From assembly GCA_963776565.1 (NCBI GenBank), contig CAVZNF010000008.1:10345-74344 (forward strand): DNA of 64,000 nt, written 5' to 3'. Under the pieces are notes generated by a model, which was not told the origin of the DNA, ran no database searches, and saw nothing but the letters and a program-made list of their open reading frames with translations. Positions within the stretch are counted from its first letter, which is position 1, and every line of letters begins with the position of its first letter. The position numbers and the translations under genes are program-made. The stretch is from GMQP-bins7 sp963776565. GTDB taxonomy: Bacteria; Actinomycetota; Thermoleophilia; Gaiellales; Gaiellaceae. Shown in pieces: positions 1 to 7,982 of the stretch.

Positions 1-801
1 AAGCACCGAGGCGGCGGCCACGCCGTTCAGCACGTAGAGAAGGAAGGCTTGCTCCGTCCCGATGCCCGCGGGCGTGATCGGAAAGAGCGTCGCGACACTC
101 GACGACACCTGCACGAGCCCGGCGTTCTCCAGCGTCTGCGGGATGTCGAACGCGTCGAGCAGGAACCAGATGGTGACGATGCGTAGCGTCCAGTCCGCGG
201 CTTGCCACGGTACGACGCGCCTCAGGTAGCGAGTGGGCGGCGACATCACGCGGAACGCCTGGGCGACGCGCTCGCGGAAGTCCGCCACGTGCGCCGCGAT
301 CCAGAACGCGGCGATGCCGACGAGGACGAGTGTCGTCGCGATCGAGAGATCGAACAGGAGCGGTCGCGAGAAGAGCCAGGCGAAGTCGAAGCTGTCCAGC
401 CGAGCCAGCACGTCGAGCCCCGGAAGCTCGCCGAGGGTCACTGCCCATGCGAGAAAGAGACTCGCGGCGAACATGTCGAAGAAGCTCAGAACGAGCGTGC
501 TCGAGACCACCGTCGTGTAGGTGCTTCCCGGAATCGCCCGCCGTGCGAGGACAATCCGCACCGCGTCTCCGGCGCGCGCCGGGATGATCGCGTTGATGCC
601 GACGCCGGCGAGATACGCACCGTAGATCGAGATCCAGGGGACGCGCTCCTCCGGATACGCCGCGGCGAGGACGTTCCGCCAGGCACGGCTCGTGCAGGCC
701 ATCTTGAGCAGGTGGCAGCCGATCGCGAGCGCAAGCGGCAGAAGGTCGACCGCCCCGAGCCGGTCGAGGAACGCGTCGACACCGTCGAGAATGCGGACCA
801 T
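1..801 (-). CDS. Flippase-like (LPG synthase TM / UPF0104) membrane protein, partial
   Basis: The frame is open for 267 codons from an ATG at 801 and runs off the window start, so the C-terminus is missing. The protein is a polytopic membrane protein. Several hydrophobic segments are visible, together with the family-typical stretch around INAIIPARAGDAVR (about residues 70-83) and, late in the protein, TPAGIGTEQAF. Both resemble the lysylphosphatidylglycerol synthase TM region / YbhN-type flippase-like family. Members move or modify lipids, but the substrate cannot be told from sequence. It lies downstream of the P5C dehydrogenase on the same strand, separated by 118 bases containing a strong hairpin, so it is probably transcribed separately. 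A second member of the family lies at 17943-19122. Confidence 0.8.
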   Translation of the reverse strand, partial: MVRILDGVDAFLDRLGAVDLLPLALAIGCHLLKMACTSRAWRNVLAAAYPEERVPWISIYGAYLAGVGINAIIPARAGDAVRIVLARRAIPGSTYTTVVSSTLVLSFFDMFAASLFLAWAVTLGELPGLDVLARLDSFDFAWLFSRPLLFDLSIATTLVLVGIAAFWIAAHVADFRERVAQAFRVMSPPTRYLRRVVPWQAADWTLRIVTIWFLLDAFDIPQTLENAGLVQVSSSVATLFPITPAGIGTEQAFLLYVLNGVAAASVL

Positions 802-817
802 CACTGTGTTTGTTGCA

Positions 818-852
818 GCAGCCGGAACTCGCTAGCGCGAGACTCCGGCTGC
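818..852. terminator. Strong hairpin between P5C dehydrogenase and flippase gene
   Basis: A 9-bp perfect stem GCAGCCGGA/TCCGGCTGC encloses a second 5-bp stem CTCGC/GCGAG with loop TAGC. It lies 68-102 bases past the P5C dehydrogenase stop. No U-tract follows on either strand, so if it is a terminator it is of the U-less actinobacterial kind. Confidence 0.5.
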
Positions 853-875
853 GCGTAAATCCCTAAAGCGCGACC

Positions 876-893
876 GCGGTCGCGGTCGCGGTC
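876..893. repeat. Short tandem repeat (GCGGTC)3
   Basis: Three perfect tandem copies of GCGGTC lie in the gap between the P5C dehydrogenase stop and the 818-852 hairpin. A palindrome GACCGCGGTC overlaps the first unit. No function can be inferred. Confidence 0.6.
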
Positions 894-919
894 GTTGCGT
901 CGACTCTGAAGACCACTCT

Positions 920-2572
920 CTAGTTCTTGCCGTCGGCGTCCGGCGCCAGGAACGGGTACCGGTAGTCGGTCGGCGGCACGAACGTCTCCTTGACGGTGCG
1001 CGGAGTCACCCAGCGGATGAGGTTCCACATCGAGCCGGCCTTGTCGTTCGTCCCGCTCGCGCGCGAGCCGCCGAACGGCTGCTGGCCGACGACGGCGCCC
1101 GTCGGCTTGTCGTTGACGTAGAAGTTGCCGGCGGCGTACTGCAGCGCGTCGTGGGCCTCCTCGATCGCGGAGCGCTCCGTCGCGAAGACGGCTCCGGTGA
1201 GCGCGTACGGCGCCGTCTCGTCCACGAGCCGTAGCGTCTCGTCCCAACGCTTCTCGTCGTACACATAGGTGGTCACGATCGGCCCGAAGAGCTCGTCGCG
1301 CAGGAGCCGGAAGCCCTTGTCCTCGGTCGTGATCACGGTCGGTTCGACGAAGTAGCCCTCGGAGTCGTCCGTCGAGCCGCCGGTGAGGATCTCCGCGCCC
1401 GCCGAGCGCGCCTCGGCGATCGCGTCCGCATGGGTCTTGAACGCACTCGCGTCGATCACGGCGCCCATGAAGTTCTCGAAGTCGGCGGGGTCGCCCATAC
1501 GAATGGACGCGACGTCGGCGACGAGCTTCTCCTTGACCTCGGGCCAGATGTTCGACGGGACGTAGAGGCGCGAGGCCGCGGAGCACTTCTGCCCCTGGTA
1601 CTCGAAGGAGCCGCGCACGACGGCGGTGGCGACGGCCTCGGCGTCGGCGGACGGGTGCGCGAGGATGAAGTCCTTCCCGCCGGTCTCGCCGACGAGACGT
1701 GGATAGCCGCGGTAGCCCCCGGCCGCGATGGTCTTCCCGACGGTCTCCCACATGCCGTTGAAGACCGCGGTGGAGCCGGTGAAGTGGATCCCGGCGAGGT
1801 CCGGGCTGGCGAGGGCGGCGGGCCCGATCGTCGAGCCCGAGCCGTAGACGAGGTTGATCACGCCGTCGGGCAGCCCGGCCTCCTGCAGCACCCGCATGTA
1901 GTAGTAGGCCGAGAGCGCAGCAGTCGACGCCGGCTTCCATACGATCGTGCAGCCCATGAGCGCCGGCGTGGAGGAGAGATTGCCGCCGATGCAGCTGAAG
2001 TTGAACGGGCTGACCGCGAAGACGAAGCCCTCGAGCGGCCGGTACTCCATCCGGTTCCAGATCCCGGTTGGCGAGTGCGGCTGCTCGGAGTAGATCCGGA
2101 GGATGTAGTCGACGTTGTAGCGCCAGAAGTCGACCATCTCGCAGACGGCGTCGATCTCCGCCTGGTGCGACGTCTTGGACTGGTTGAGGATCGTCGCAGC
2201 GTTCAGCGTCGAGCGCCACGGCCCGGCAAGGAGCTCGGCGGCTCGGAGGAAGACGGCTGCGCGCTCGTGCCACGGCATCCGCGACCACTCGTGGTGCGCC
2301 GCGTTCGCGGCCGCGATCGCCTGCTCGACGTGCTCCGGCCCACCTCTCGCGACGTCCGCGAGGACGTGGGTCTTGCGGTGCGGCATCACGGCTTCGAAGG
2401 TCTCGTCGGCGTGGACGTCCTTGCCGCCGATGATCATCGGGATCGAGATCCGCTCGCCCTGCATCTGTCGTAGCCGAGCTTGGAGCTCGGCGCGCTCGGG
2501 TGTGCCGGGGGCGTATGACTTGACGGGCTCGTTGTCGTGCAGAGGCGGTTGGAAGAAGCCGTGTGCGGTCAT
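920..2572 (-). CDS. pruA: L-glutamate gamma-semialdehyde (P5C) dehydrogenase
   Basis: At 550 residues it has the length of stand-alone class ALDH4 P5C dehydrogenases. These oxidise glutamate semialdehyde (from proline) to glutamate with NAD+. The nucleotide-binding motif FTGST is near residue 264, the general-base glutamate is Glu296 in GETGGK, and the catalytic cysteine is Cys330 in GQKCSAAS. The substrate-region motif SPFNF (about 188) is typical of the subfamily. No proline dehydrogenase is next to it in this window. A TACACT hexamer ends seven bases before the ATG, implying a leaderless transcript. The frame is intact. Confidence 0.93.
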   Translation of the reverse strand: MTAHGFFQPPLHDNEPVKSYAPGTPERAELQARLRQMQGERISIPMIIGGKDVHADETFEAVMPHRKTHVLADVARGGPEHVEQAIAAANAAHHEWSRMPWHERAAVFLRAAELLAGPWRSTLNAATILNQSKTSHQAEIDAVCEMVDFWRYNVDYILRIYSEQPHSPTGIWNRMEYRPLEGFVFAVSPFNFSCIGGNLSSTPALMGCTIVWKPASTAALSAYYYMRVLQEAGLPDGVINLVYGSGSTIGPAALASPDLAGIHFTGSTAVFNGMWETVGKTIAAGGYRGYPRLVGETGGKDFILAHPSADAEAVATAVVRGSFEYQGQKCSAASRLYVPSNIWPEVKEKLVADVASIRMGDPADFENFMGAVIDASAFKTHADAIAEARSAGAEILTGGSTDDSEGYFVEPTVITTEDKGFRLLRDELFGPIVTTYVYDEKRWDETLRLVDETAPYALTGAVFATERSAIEEAHDALQYAAGNFYVNDKPTGAVVGQQPFGGSRASGTNDKAGSMWNLIRWVTPRTVKETFVPPTDYRYPFLAPDADGKN

Positions 2573-2579
2573 GGCGGCG

Positions 2580-2585
2580 AGTGTA
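2580..2585 (-). promoter_or_regulatory. Leaderless -10 hexamer for P5C dehydrogenase
   Basis: TACACT on the minus strand, then seven bases, then the ATG. Transcription would start at or next to the start codon. No clear -35 is seen. Confidence 0.5.
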
Positions 2586-2593
2586 ATCGGTCG

Positions 2594-2626
2594 GGATCAG
2601 ACCCCACGGGTTCAGACTCCGACACC
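2594..2626. repeat. Degenerate TCAGACCCC / GACACC palindromic repeat
   Basis: Half-sites TCAGACCCC and TCAGACTCCGACACC lie in the divergent gap between P5C dehydrogenase and the methyltransferase. They resemble the more regular GGTGTCnGACACC units at 2745 and 13105. The element sits just upstream of the methyltransferase hexamer. Confidence 0.4.
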
Positions 2627-2630
2627 GATC

Positions 2631-2636
2631 TACAGT
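2631..2636 (+). promoter_or_regulatory. Leaderless -10 hexamer for methyltransferase
   Basis: TACAGT, then seven bases, then the ATG at 2644. Its position predicts transcription from the first base of the start codon. Confidence 0.5.
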
Positions 2637-2643
2637 GGTCACC

Positions 2644-3128
2644 ATGGCCGTCATCGAGACGCGGTACGCCGTTCGTGGCTGGGGCGTAGGAGAGCTGTGG
2701 AGCGACGACGACGTCGTCCTCGCGCACGAGTTTCGCTTCGGCCCGGTGTCCGACACGGCGTCGGACACGCGGCGTCTGACACCGTCACAAGACGCCTGAT
2801 CCGTAGCGTTCACGCCCTCTTGGAGGGCGTCGACGTGTCCTTCGAGGACGTGGCCATCGACCTCGAGTGGGCGACGCCGCTGCAACGCGCGCTCGCCGAT
2901 GCGCTCCGGGCGATCCCGCGCGGCGAGATCGTCTCGTATGGCGAGCTCGCCGCGCTCGCAGGTCGTCCCCGGGCCGCTCGGGCCGCAGGCGCCTTCTGCG
3001 CTGCGAACCGGTTCGCGTTCATCGTGCCGTGCCATCGAGTCGTCTCGGCGACCGGCATCGGCGGATACGGCGACGCCGGTGTCGACGTGAAGCGGCGATT
3101 GCTCGCACTCGAAGGAGTCGAGCTGTGA
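2644..3128 (+). CDS. Methylated-DNA--protein-cysteine methyltransferase, frame broken at repeat
   Basis: The C-terminal half carries the alkyl-acceptor signature PCHRV, preceded by the winged-helix segment of Ogt/MGMT proteins (GEIVSYGELA). It would repair O6-alkylguanine in DNA by suicidal transfer to the cysteine. The N-terminal frame starts at ATG 2644 (MAVIETRYAVRGW) and stops at 2797-2799. The C-terminal frame is offset by one base. The break falls in or just after a linker made of three GGYGTCnGACAC palindromic units (2745-2783). Either the repeat region was mis-sequenced or its presence broke the gene. The stop overlaps the whiA GTG start (GTGA). Confidence 0.75.
2745..2783. repeat. 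Three head-to-tail GGYGTCnGACAC palindromes
   Basis: GGTGTCCGACAC (2745), GGCGTCGGACAC (2757) and GGCGTCTGACACC (2771) follow one another with spacings of 12 and 14 bases. Each unit is itself a palindrome. They encode the low-complexity linker of the methyltransferase (VSDTASDT) and coincide with its frame break. They resemble REP-type elements. Confidence 0.65.
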
Positions 3129-4051
3129 TCACCTCGGAGGATGTCCGCGAGGAACTGGCCGCGATCGCGCCGCAGCGCGAGTGCGACCGTCGGGCCGAGC
3201 TGTCCGCGCTCTTCCACGCTGCGGGAAGCCTGCACCTCCGCGGTGCTGGCGACTGGGGTTTGCACCTCGATCTCGGCAGCGGCGCGGCCGCGCGGCGGGC
3301 GTTCGCGCTCTTGCTCGACAGTGGCATCCGCTCGGAGATCCGGACGTACCGCCGCCGGGCGTTCGACACCGCGACGCGCTACCAGCTCCACATCGCCGGA
3401 GACGACGAGGCGCTGCGCGTGCTGGCTGCGTCGGGTGTCGTCGATCGACGTCACGCGCCGCTCGAACGGCCTCCCCGTCGAGTCGTCGCGCGCAGCTGCT
3501 GCCGCGCCGCATACCTGCGCGGCGCGTTCCTCGGTGCCGGCTCGATCTCACTCGGACACTCGCCGCACATCGAGCTGCGCACCGCCTCGGAGGAGTCGGC
3601 GACGCTGCTCGTGCGCCTTGCTCACGCCGAGGGTGTCGAGCTCGCGACCGTCGGTCGCTCCACTCACTCCGTGGCGTACGCGAAGAGCTGGGAGACGATC
3701 GAGTCGCTCCTCGCGCTCATGGGTGCGACGGAGACGGTGCTCTCGCTCGAGGAGCGTGCGGTCGTCGCCGAGACACGAGCGCAGGCCAACCGCCTCGCAA
3801 ATGCCGACCACGCGAACCTCGTCCGCACGAGCAGGTCCGCCAGGCGCCAGCTCGAGGCCGTCGAGTGGCTCCGCGTGAACGAGGACCTCGACGCGCTTCC
3901 TGACCGCCTGGGTGAGGCCGCGGAGCTTCGGCTTCGCCATCCGACCGAGTCGCTGCGCGAGCTCGCGGCGCGCGCCGACCCGCCCGTGACGAAGGCTGCG
4001 ATGCACCGGCGCCTGCGCGCCCTCGAGGAGCGCGCGAACGTGCGCGGTTAG
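3125..4051 (+). CDS. whiA: DNA-binding protein WhiA
   Basis: WhiA is a LAGLIDADG-like/helix-turn-helix regulator conserved in Gram-positive bacteria; in actinomycetes it controls sporulation and division genes. The 308-residue product has the family's usual length. The N-terminal region has the conserved AELSAL and AGSLHLRG segments. The middle has CCRAAYLRGAFL (about residues 120-131). The C-terminal part has RLANADHANLVRT (about 222-234) and a helix-turn-helix with LRHPTESLRELA. The GTG at 3125 overlaps the methyltransferase stop. It lies directly before gap, the order seen in many Actinobacteriota. Its TAG stop is part of a TAGACT hexamer suited to driving gap. Confidence 0.93.
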   Translation: MITSEDVREELAAIAPQRECDRRAELSALFHAAGSLHLRGAGDWGLHLDLGSGAAARRAFALLLDSGIRSEIRTYRRRAFDTATRYQLHIAGDDEALRVLAASGVVDRRHAPLERPPRRVVARSCCRAAYLRGAFLGAGSISLGHSPHIELRTASEESATLLVRLAHAEGVELATVGRSTHSVAYAKSWETIESLLALMGATETVLSLEERAVVAETRAQANRLANADHANLVRTSRSARRQLEAVEWLRVNEDLDALPDRLGEAAELRLRHPTESLRELAARADPPVTKAAMHRRLRALEERANVRG

Positions 4052-4054
4052 ACT
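4049..4054 (+). promoter_or_regulatory. -10 hexamer built on the whiA stop codon, for gap
   Basis: TAGACT begins with the whiA TAG stop. Start would fall near 4061, giving a leader of about 31 bases with a GAGGAGAGGA ribosome binding site before the gap ATG at 4092. Confidence 0.35.
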
Positions 4055-4091
4055 CGGCCGCGACTCGGGTAGACGACCACAGAGGAGAGGA

Positions 4092-5090
4092 ATGAGCATT
4101 CGCGTCGGCATCAACGGGTTCGGACGCATCGGACGGAACTTCTTCCGCGCCCAGCACGCGCTCGGATCCGATCTCGAGATCGTCGCGCTCAACGATCTCG
4201 GCGACGCGAAGACGATGGCCCATCTCCTGCGCTATGACTCGAATCTCGGCCCGTTCCCGGGCGAGGTCGAGCTCGCTGACGGCGTGCTCGTGGCATCCGG
4301 CGAGAAGATGCAGATGCTCTCCGAGCGCGATCCAGCGGCGCTCCCGTGGGGCGATCTCGGCGTCGACGTCGTTCTCGAGTCGACGGGCTTCTTCACCGAT
4401 CGAGACGGCGCGCAGAAGCACCTCGACGCGGGCGCGAAGAAAGTCGTCATCTCGGCTCCCGCTACCGATCCGGACATCACGCTCGTGCTCGGGGTGAACG
4501 ACGACACGTACGACTCGGAGACACACCACATCGTCTCGAATGCGTCGTGCACGACGAACTGCGTCGCGCCGCTCGCCAAGGTGCTCAACGACCTGGGCGA
4601 GATCGAGTCCGGATTCATGACGACGATCCACGCCTATACGCAGGATCAGAGCCTGCAGGACGCGCCGCACAAGGATCTACGGCGAGCGCGCGCTGCGGCC
4701 ATCAACCTGATCCCGACGTCGACGGGCGCCGCCAAGGCGATCGGGCTCGTGCTCCCCGAGCTCAAGGGGAAGATCGACGGGGTCGCGGTCCGCGCGCCGA
4801 TCGCGACCGGATCGCTCACCGATCTCGTCGTCGTGCTCGGTCGCGAGACCTCGTCGGACGAGGTTCAGGCTGCGTACAAGGCGGCGGCAGGCGGGCCGCT
4901 CGAGGGCATTCTCCAGTACTCGGAGGATCCGCTCGTCTCGACCGACATCATCGGAAGCGCGTACTCGTGCATCTACGACAGCGAGCTGACGATGGTGCAC
5001 GGCAGGACGGTCAAGGTGTTCGGTTGGTACGACAACGAGTGGGGCTACTCGTGTCGACTGGTCGACGTGATCGGCAAGCTGCTCCCCTAG
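4092..5090 (+). CDS. gap: Glyceraldehyde-3-phosphate dehydrogenase
   Basis: This enzyme makes 1,3-bisphosphoglycerate from glyceraldehyde-3-phosphate with NAD(P)+ and Pi, in glycolysis or its reverse. The protein has 332 residues, the normal length. The Rossmann motif GINGFGRIGR is at residues 6-15, the catalytic Cys153 lies in SNASCTTNC, and the activating His180 in TTIHAYTQ. The family-typical end is YDNEWGYS. The ATG is preceded by a clear GAGGAGAGGA ribosome binding site, unlike most genes here. Its TAG stop is immediately followed by the pgk ATG with no gap, so the two are translationally linked. Confidence 0.97.
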   Translation: MSIRVGINGFGRIGRNFFRAQHALGSDLEIVALNDLGDAKTMAHLLRYDSNLGPFPGEVELADGVLVASGEKMQMLSERDPAALPWGDLGVDVVLESTGFFTDRDGAQKHLDAGAKKVVISAPATDPDITLVLGVNDDTYDSETHHIVSNASCTTNCVAPLAKVLNDLGEIESGFMTTIHAYTQDQSLQDAPHKDLRRARAAAINLIPTSTGAAKAIGLVLPELKGKIDGVAVRAPIATGSLTDLVVVLGRETSSDEVQAAYKAAAGGPLEGILQYSEDPLVSTDIIGSAYSCIYDSELTMVHGRTVKVFGWYDNEWGYSCRLVDVIGKLLP

Positions 5091-6134
5091 ATGCACCGGC
5101 CGCGCTCGGTTCGTGACGCGGACGTCGCGGGCAAGCGCGTGCTCGTCCGCGCCGACCTGAACGTCCCGCTCGAGGAGGGGCGCATCGCCGACGACACCCG
5201 TATCCGAGCCTCGCTCCCGACGCTGCAAGACCTCCTTGCACGCGGCGCGGCGCGGGTCTCCGTCTGCTCGCACCTCGGTCGCCCCAAAGGCCGCGACCCC
5301 GCCTACGCGATGGCGCCTGTCGCTGAGCGCCTCCGCGACCTTCTCCCCGATGACCGCCTCGAGGTGCTCGAGAACACGCGGTTCGACCCAGGGGAGACGG
5401 CAAACGACTCGGAGTCGGCGGCACGCCTCGCCGAGGGGATGGACCTCTTCGTGAACGATGCGTTCGGCTCGGCCCACCGCGCGCACGCTTCGACCGAGGG
5501 CGTCGCGCATCTCCTGCCCGCGTATGCCGGATTCCTGCTCGAGCGCGAGCTCGAGATGCTCGGGCGTCTCCTCGGAGAGGTCGAGCGACCTTTCGTGCTG
5601 GTGGCCGGCGGAGCGAAGGTCGATGACAAGGTCGGCGTGCTCGTGAACCTCGGTGGACGCGCGGACGCCGTTCTCGTCGGCGGAAAGATGGCCGAGCAGC
5701 TTCGCGACGACAATCCGCTGCCCTACGCCGCGGAGCTCCCGACTGACGTGGTAGCCGCGGCCGCATTCGAGGCGGATGCCGAGAGCCGGGTCACACCGTA
5801 CGACGACGTACCCGAAGGCTGGCTCGGGCTCGACATCGGGCCGGAGACGCGCGAGAGCTTCGGCGGACGGATCCGCGACGCCCGCACCGTCTTCTGGAAC
5901 GGCCCGATGGGCGTTTTCGAGTGGCCACGTTTCGCCGACGGAACGAAGGCAGTCGCGCAGGCTGTCGCCGACGCGGAAGCGTTCACGGTCGTAGGCGGTG
6001 GGGACTCGGTGCGGGCGATCTCGGAGCTCGGTCTCGCCGATCGCGTTTCGTGGGTCTCGACCGGCGGCGGCGCATCGCTCGAGCTCCTGGAAGGCAAGGA
6101 GCTCCCCGGCGTAGTCGCGATCCCGTCAGCCTGA
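5091..6134 (+). CDS. pgk: Phosphoglycerate kinase, short form
   Basis: It transfers phosphate from 1,3-bisphosphoglycerate to ADP. The N-terminal substrate motif is RADLNVPL, followed by the HLGRPKG loop and ENTRF. The C-terminal nucleotide half has NGPMGVFE and GGGDS. At 347 residues it is about 40 shorter than common PGKs. The deficit falls mostly just after VGGKMA (about residue 200), where the usual helix and loop are reduced to a short link before ELPTDVV. The frame is otherwise clean. Its last nine bases overlap, tail to tail, the end of the S9 peptidase on the other strand. Confidence 0.95.
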   Translation: MHRPRSVRDADVAGKRVLVRADLNVPLEEGRIADDTRIRASLPTLQDLLARGAARVSVCSHLGRPKGRDPAYAMAPVAERLRDLLPDDRLEVLENTRFDPGETANDSESAARLAEGMDLFVNDAFGSAHRAHASTEGVAHLLPAYAGFLLERELEMLGRLLGEVERPFVLVAGGAKVDDKVGVLVNLGGRADAVLVGGKMAEQLRDDNPLPYAAELPTDVVAAAAFEADAESRVTPYDDVPEGWLGLDIGPETRESFGGRIRDARTVFWNGPMGVFEWPRFADGTKAVAQAVADAEAFTVVGGGDSVRAISELGLADRVSWVSTGGGASLELLEGKELPGVVAIPSA

Positions 6135-7937
6135 GAGGTCGCGAAGGCCGGGAACGTGGCGCTGGAGGAAGTCGAGCGCCATCCCGACCTGCTTCACGCG
6201 TTCGGACACCTCGAACGACGCGTGACCGGTCTCGTACACGTACACCTCGTGCGGGTGCTCGCGGGCAGCAAGACGGTCGACGTACGCCATCGCCTGGCCG
6301 TACGGGCAGCGCGAGTCGTTTCGCCCGATGAGGAAGAGAACGGGCGCACGCACCTCGTCGGCGAAGTTGATCGCGTTGCGGTCGCGCATGAGGTCGGGCA
6401 CCTCTCTCGGGGTCGCGCCGCCGAGAAGTGCCTTGTCGTAGGCCTGGAGGACAGGTGACAGCTCGTCGTATCCGGCCTCGTAGTCGCCGACGGGCACGCC
6501 TGCGATGGCGCAGCGCCAGAGCTCCGGGTGCTTCCCGACCTCGAGCAGCGTGACGTAGCCGCCCCACGAATAGCCTGCGATCACCGCTCGCTCGGGATCG
6601 GCAAGTCCACGCGCCACGAGATCGCGAAGGCCCGCGTTGACGTCCTCGAGCTCCGGCCCGCCGATGTTCCTGATCAGCGTGTCGCGCCACTCGCGTCCGT
6701 AGCCGATCGAGCCGCGGTAGTTGACGAGACCGACGACGAACCCGGCGTCGACGTACGCCTGGACCTCCGGCTGCCAGCGATCGAGGTCGAGCCACGAGGG
6801 CCCGCCGTGGACGAACATCATCACCGGGAACGGGCCGCCCGAGTCGTCCGGCGTGACGTGGAAGCCGTGGACGCTCTGGCCGTGTTCGTTTTCGAAGCGC
6901 CAGGACTCGTACGGGCGCGAAGAGGGGGCGGAGGCGCCGAGCGTGAGGACTTCGGCGCCGGAGTCGTCGAGGACGAGGCGCTGCCGATGCCCCTGCTCGT
7001 GGACGAGCCACATGCCGCCGTCCGGGCGAACGCGCGCCTTTCCGATGTACCCCGGCTCCGTCGGCACCAGTGTGAGCGCGCCGGACCCGATCTGGTAGCG
7101 GTAGAGGTAGCTGCGCCCTTCGAACGTGTTCACGAGCAGGAGCGCGTTGCCGTCGGGCCACCAGTCTCCGACAGTGGTCGCTCCCTCCAGTCCGACATCG
7201 AGGTCCGTGCGCTCGCCGGTCGAGAGGTTCCAGATGCCAGGGCGATCGTCACCCTCCCGCTCGTGCGTGAACGCGAGCCGTGCGTCACCAGCGATCGGAG
7301 ACCAGCACTTCGCGTCGAGCGCCAGCCCTTGGTCGAGGAGGTCTCCGACGATCGAGCCGGTCCGCGGATCGACGACCCGCAGCGCCGGATGGATCAGGTC
7401 GCCGTGCTCGGAGTGCTGGTAACAGAGCAGCGCCCCGTCGCTCGACAGCGCGCCGCGCAGGAAGCCGCCTTCGTAGTGTCCACCGAGCCACACGGAATCG
7501 CCGGAGCGATGGAGCTCATGCGTGCGAGCGCCGTCGAGCGACACGTGGATGGCGAAGCCGTCTCGATCCGAGGTCGCCGCGACGACGATTCCCGGAGCTT
7601 GCGCGAGCCCCTCGTTCCATCCGTGAGGAACGCCGTCGAGAAAGGGTCGCGTCTCGCCTCCGAGGAACGGCTGCGCGAGCCACTGGCCGGACTCGTCACC
7701 GGTCTCGTCCTGGAACCAGAGCACGTGTTCGCCGTCGAGGCTCGGAACCGCGTCGATCAGCCCGACTGGATGGTTCGTGACCTGCCGGCGCGTGCCGGTG
7801 TCCACGTCCAGTGTGTGAACCTGCCAGCTGCCGGATTCGCTCGACGTGTAGACCGCGCGTCCAGGAGCCGCCGGCGACCACTCCGGGAGGTACGACAAGG
7901 GTGCACGGAAGCGCTGCTCCCACCGAGGCATGCTCAT
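6126..7937 (-). CDS. S9-family prolyl oligopeptidase / acyl-aminoacyl peptidase
   Basis: The 603-residue serine peptidase has an N-terminal beta-propeller-like half and a C-terminal alpha/beta hydrolase. The nucleophile lies in GYSWGGY (about residue 450). The acid is in GRNDSRCP and the histidine in ETGHASFE near the end. The oxyanion region HGGPSW precedes the nucleophile. There is no signal peptide, so it is likely cytosolic and would cleave short peptides. The start is the first ATG of MSMPRW because a TAGCCT hexamer lies eight bases upstream. It interrupts the pgk-tpi order on the opposite strand and diverges from tpi. Confidence 0.9.
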   Translation of the reverse strand: MSMPRWEQRFRAPLSYLPEWSPAAPGRAVYTSSESGSWQVHTLDVDTGTRRQVTNHPVGLIDAVPSLDGEHVLWFQDETGDESGQWLAQPFLGGETRPFLDGVPHGWNEGLAQAPGIVVAATSDRDGFAIHVSLDGARTHELHRSGDSVWLGGHYEGGFLRGALSSDGALLCYQHSEHGDLIHPALRVVDPRTGSIVGDLLDQGLALDAKCWSPIAGDARLAFTHEREGDDRPGIWNLSTGERTDLDVGLEGATTVGDWWPDGNALLLVNTFEGRSYLYRYQIGSGALTLVPTEPGYIGKARVRPDGGMWLVHEQGHRQRLVLDDSGAEVLTLGASAPSSRPYESWRFENEHGQSVHGFHVTPDDSGGPFPVMMFVHGGPSWLDLDRWQPEVQAYVDAGFVVGLVNYRGSIGYGREWRDTLIRNIGGPELEDVNAGLRDLVARGLADPERAVIAGYSWGGYVTLLEVGKHPELWRCAIAGVPVGDYEAGYDELSPVLQAYDKALLGGATPREVPDLMRDRNAINFADEVRAPVLFLIGRNDSRCPYGQAMAYVDRLAAREHPHEVYVYETGHASFEVSERVKQVGMALDFLQRHVPGLRDLSG

Positions 7938-7945
7938 CGGCGGCG

Positions 7946-7951
7946 AGGCTA
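7946..7951 (-). promoter_or_regulatory. Leaderless -10 hexamer for S9 peptidase
   Basis: TAGCCT on the minus strand, eight bases before the ATG at 7937. It is back to back with the tpi hexamer at 7970. Confidence 0.45.
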
Positions 7952-7969
7952 CCAAGGTCCCGCGTCGCC

Positions 7970-7975
7970 TAAGAT
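7970..7975 (+). promoter_or_regulatory. Leaderless -10 hexamer for tpiA
   Basis: TAAGAT, seven bases, then the GTG at 7983. It gives tpi its own promoter, needed because the peptidase separates tpi from pgk. Confidence 0.5.
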
Positions 7976-7982
7976 CGCCCGC

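Noticed and set aside
1430..2473. 347-codon plus-strand frame across P5C dehydrogenase
   Set aside because: It is antisense to an intact, motif-complete dehydrogenase and its product has no recognisable fold.
2745..2783. CRISPR-like array
   Set aside because: Units are 12-14 bases, palindromic and directly adjacent with no spacers; there are no cas genes.
801..3035. 744-codon minus-strand frame covering the P5C dehydrogenase
   Set aside because: It is a shifted shadow of the dehydrogenase with Arg-rich text; the real frame is 920-2572.
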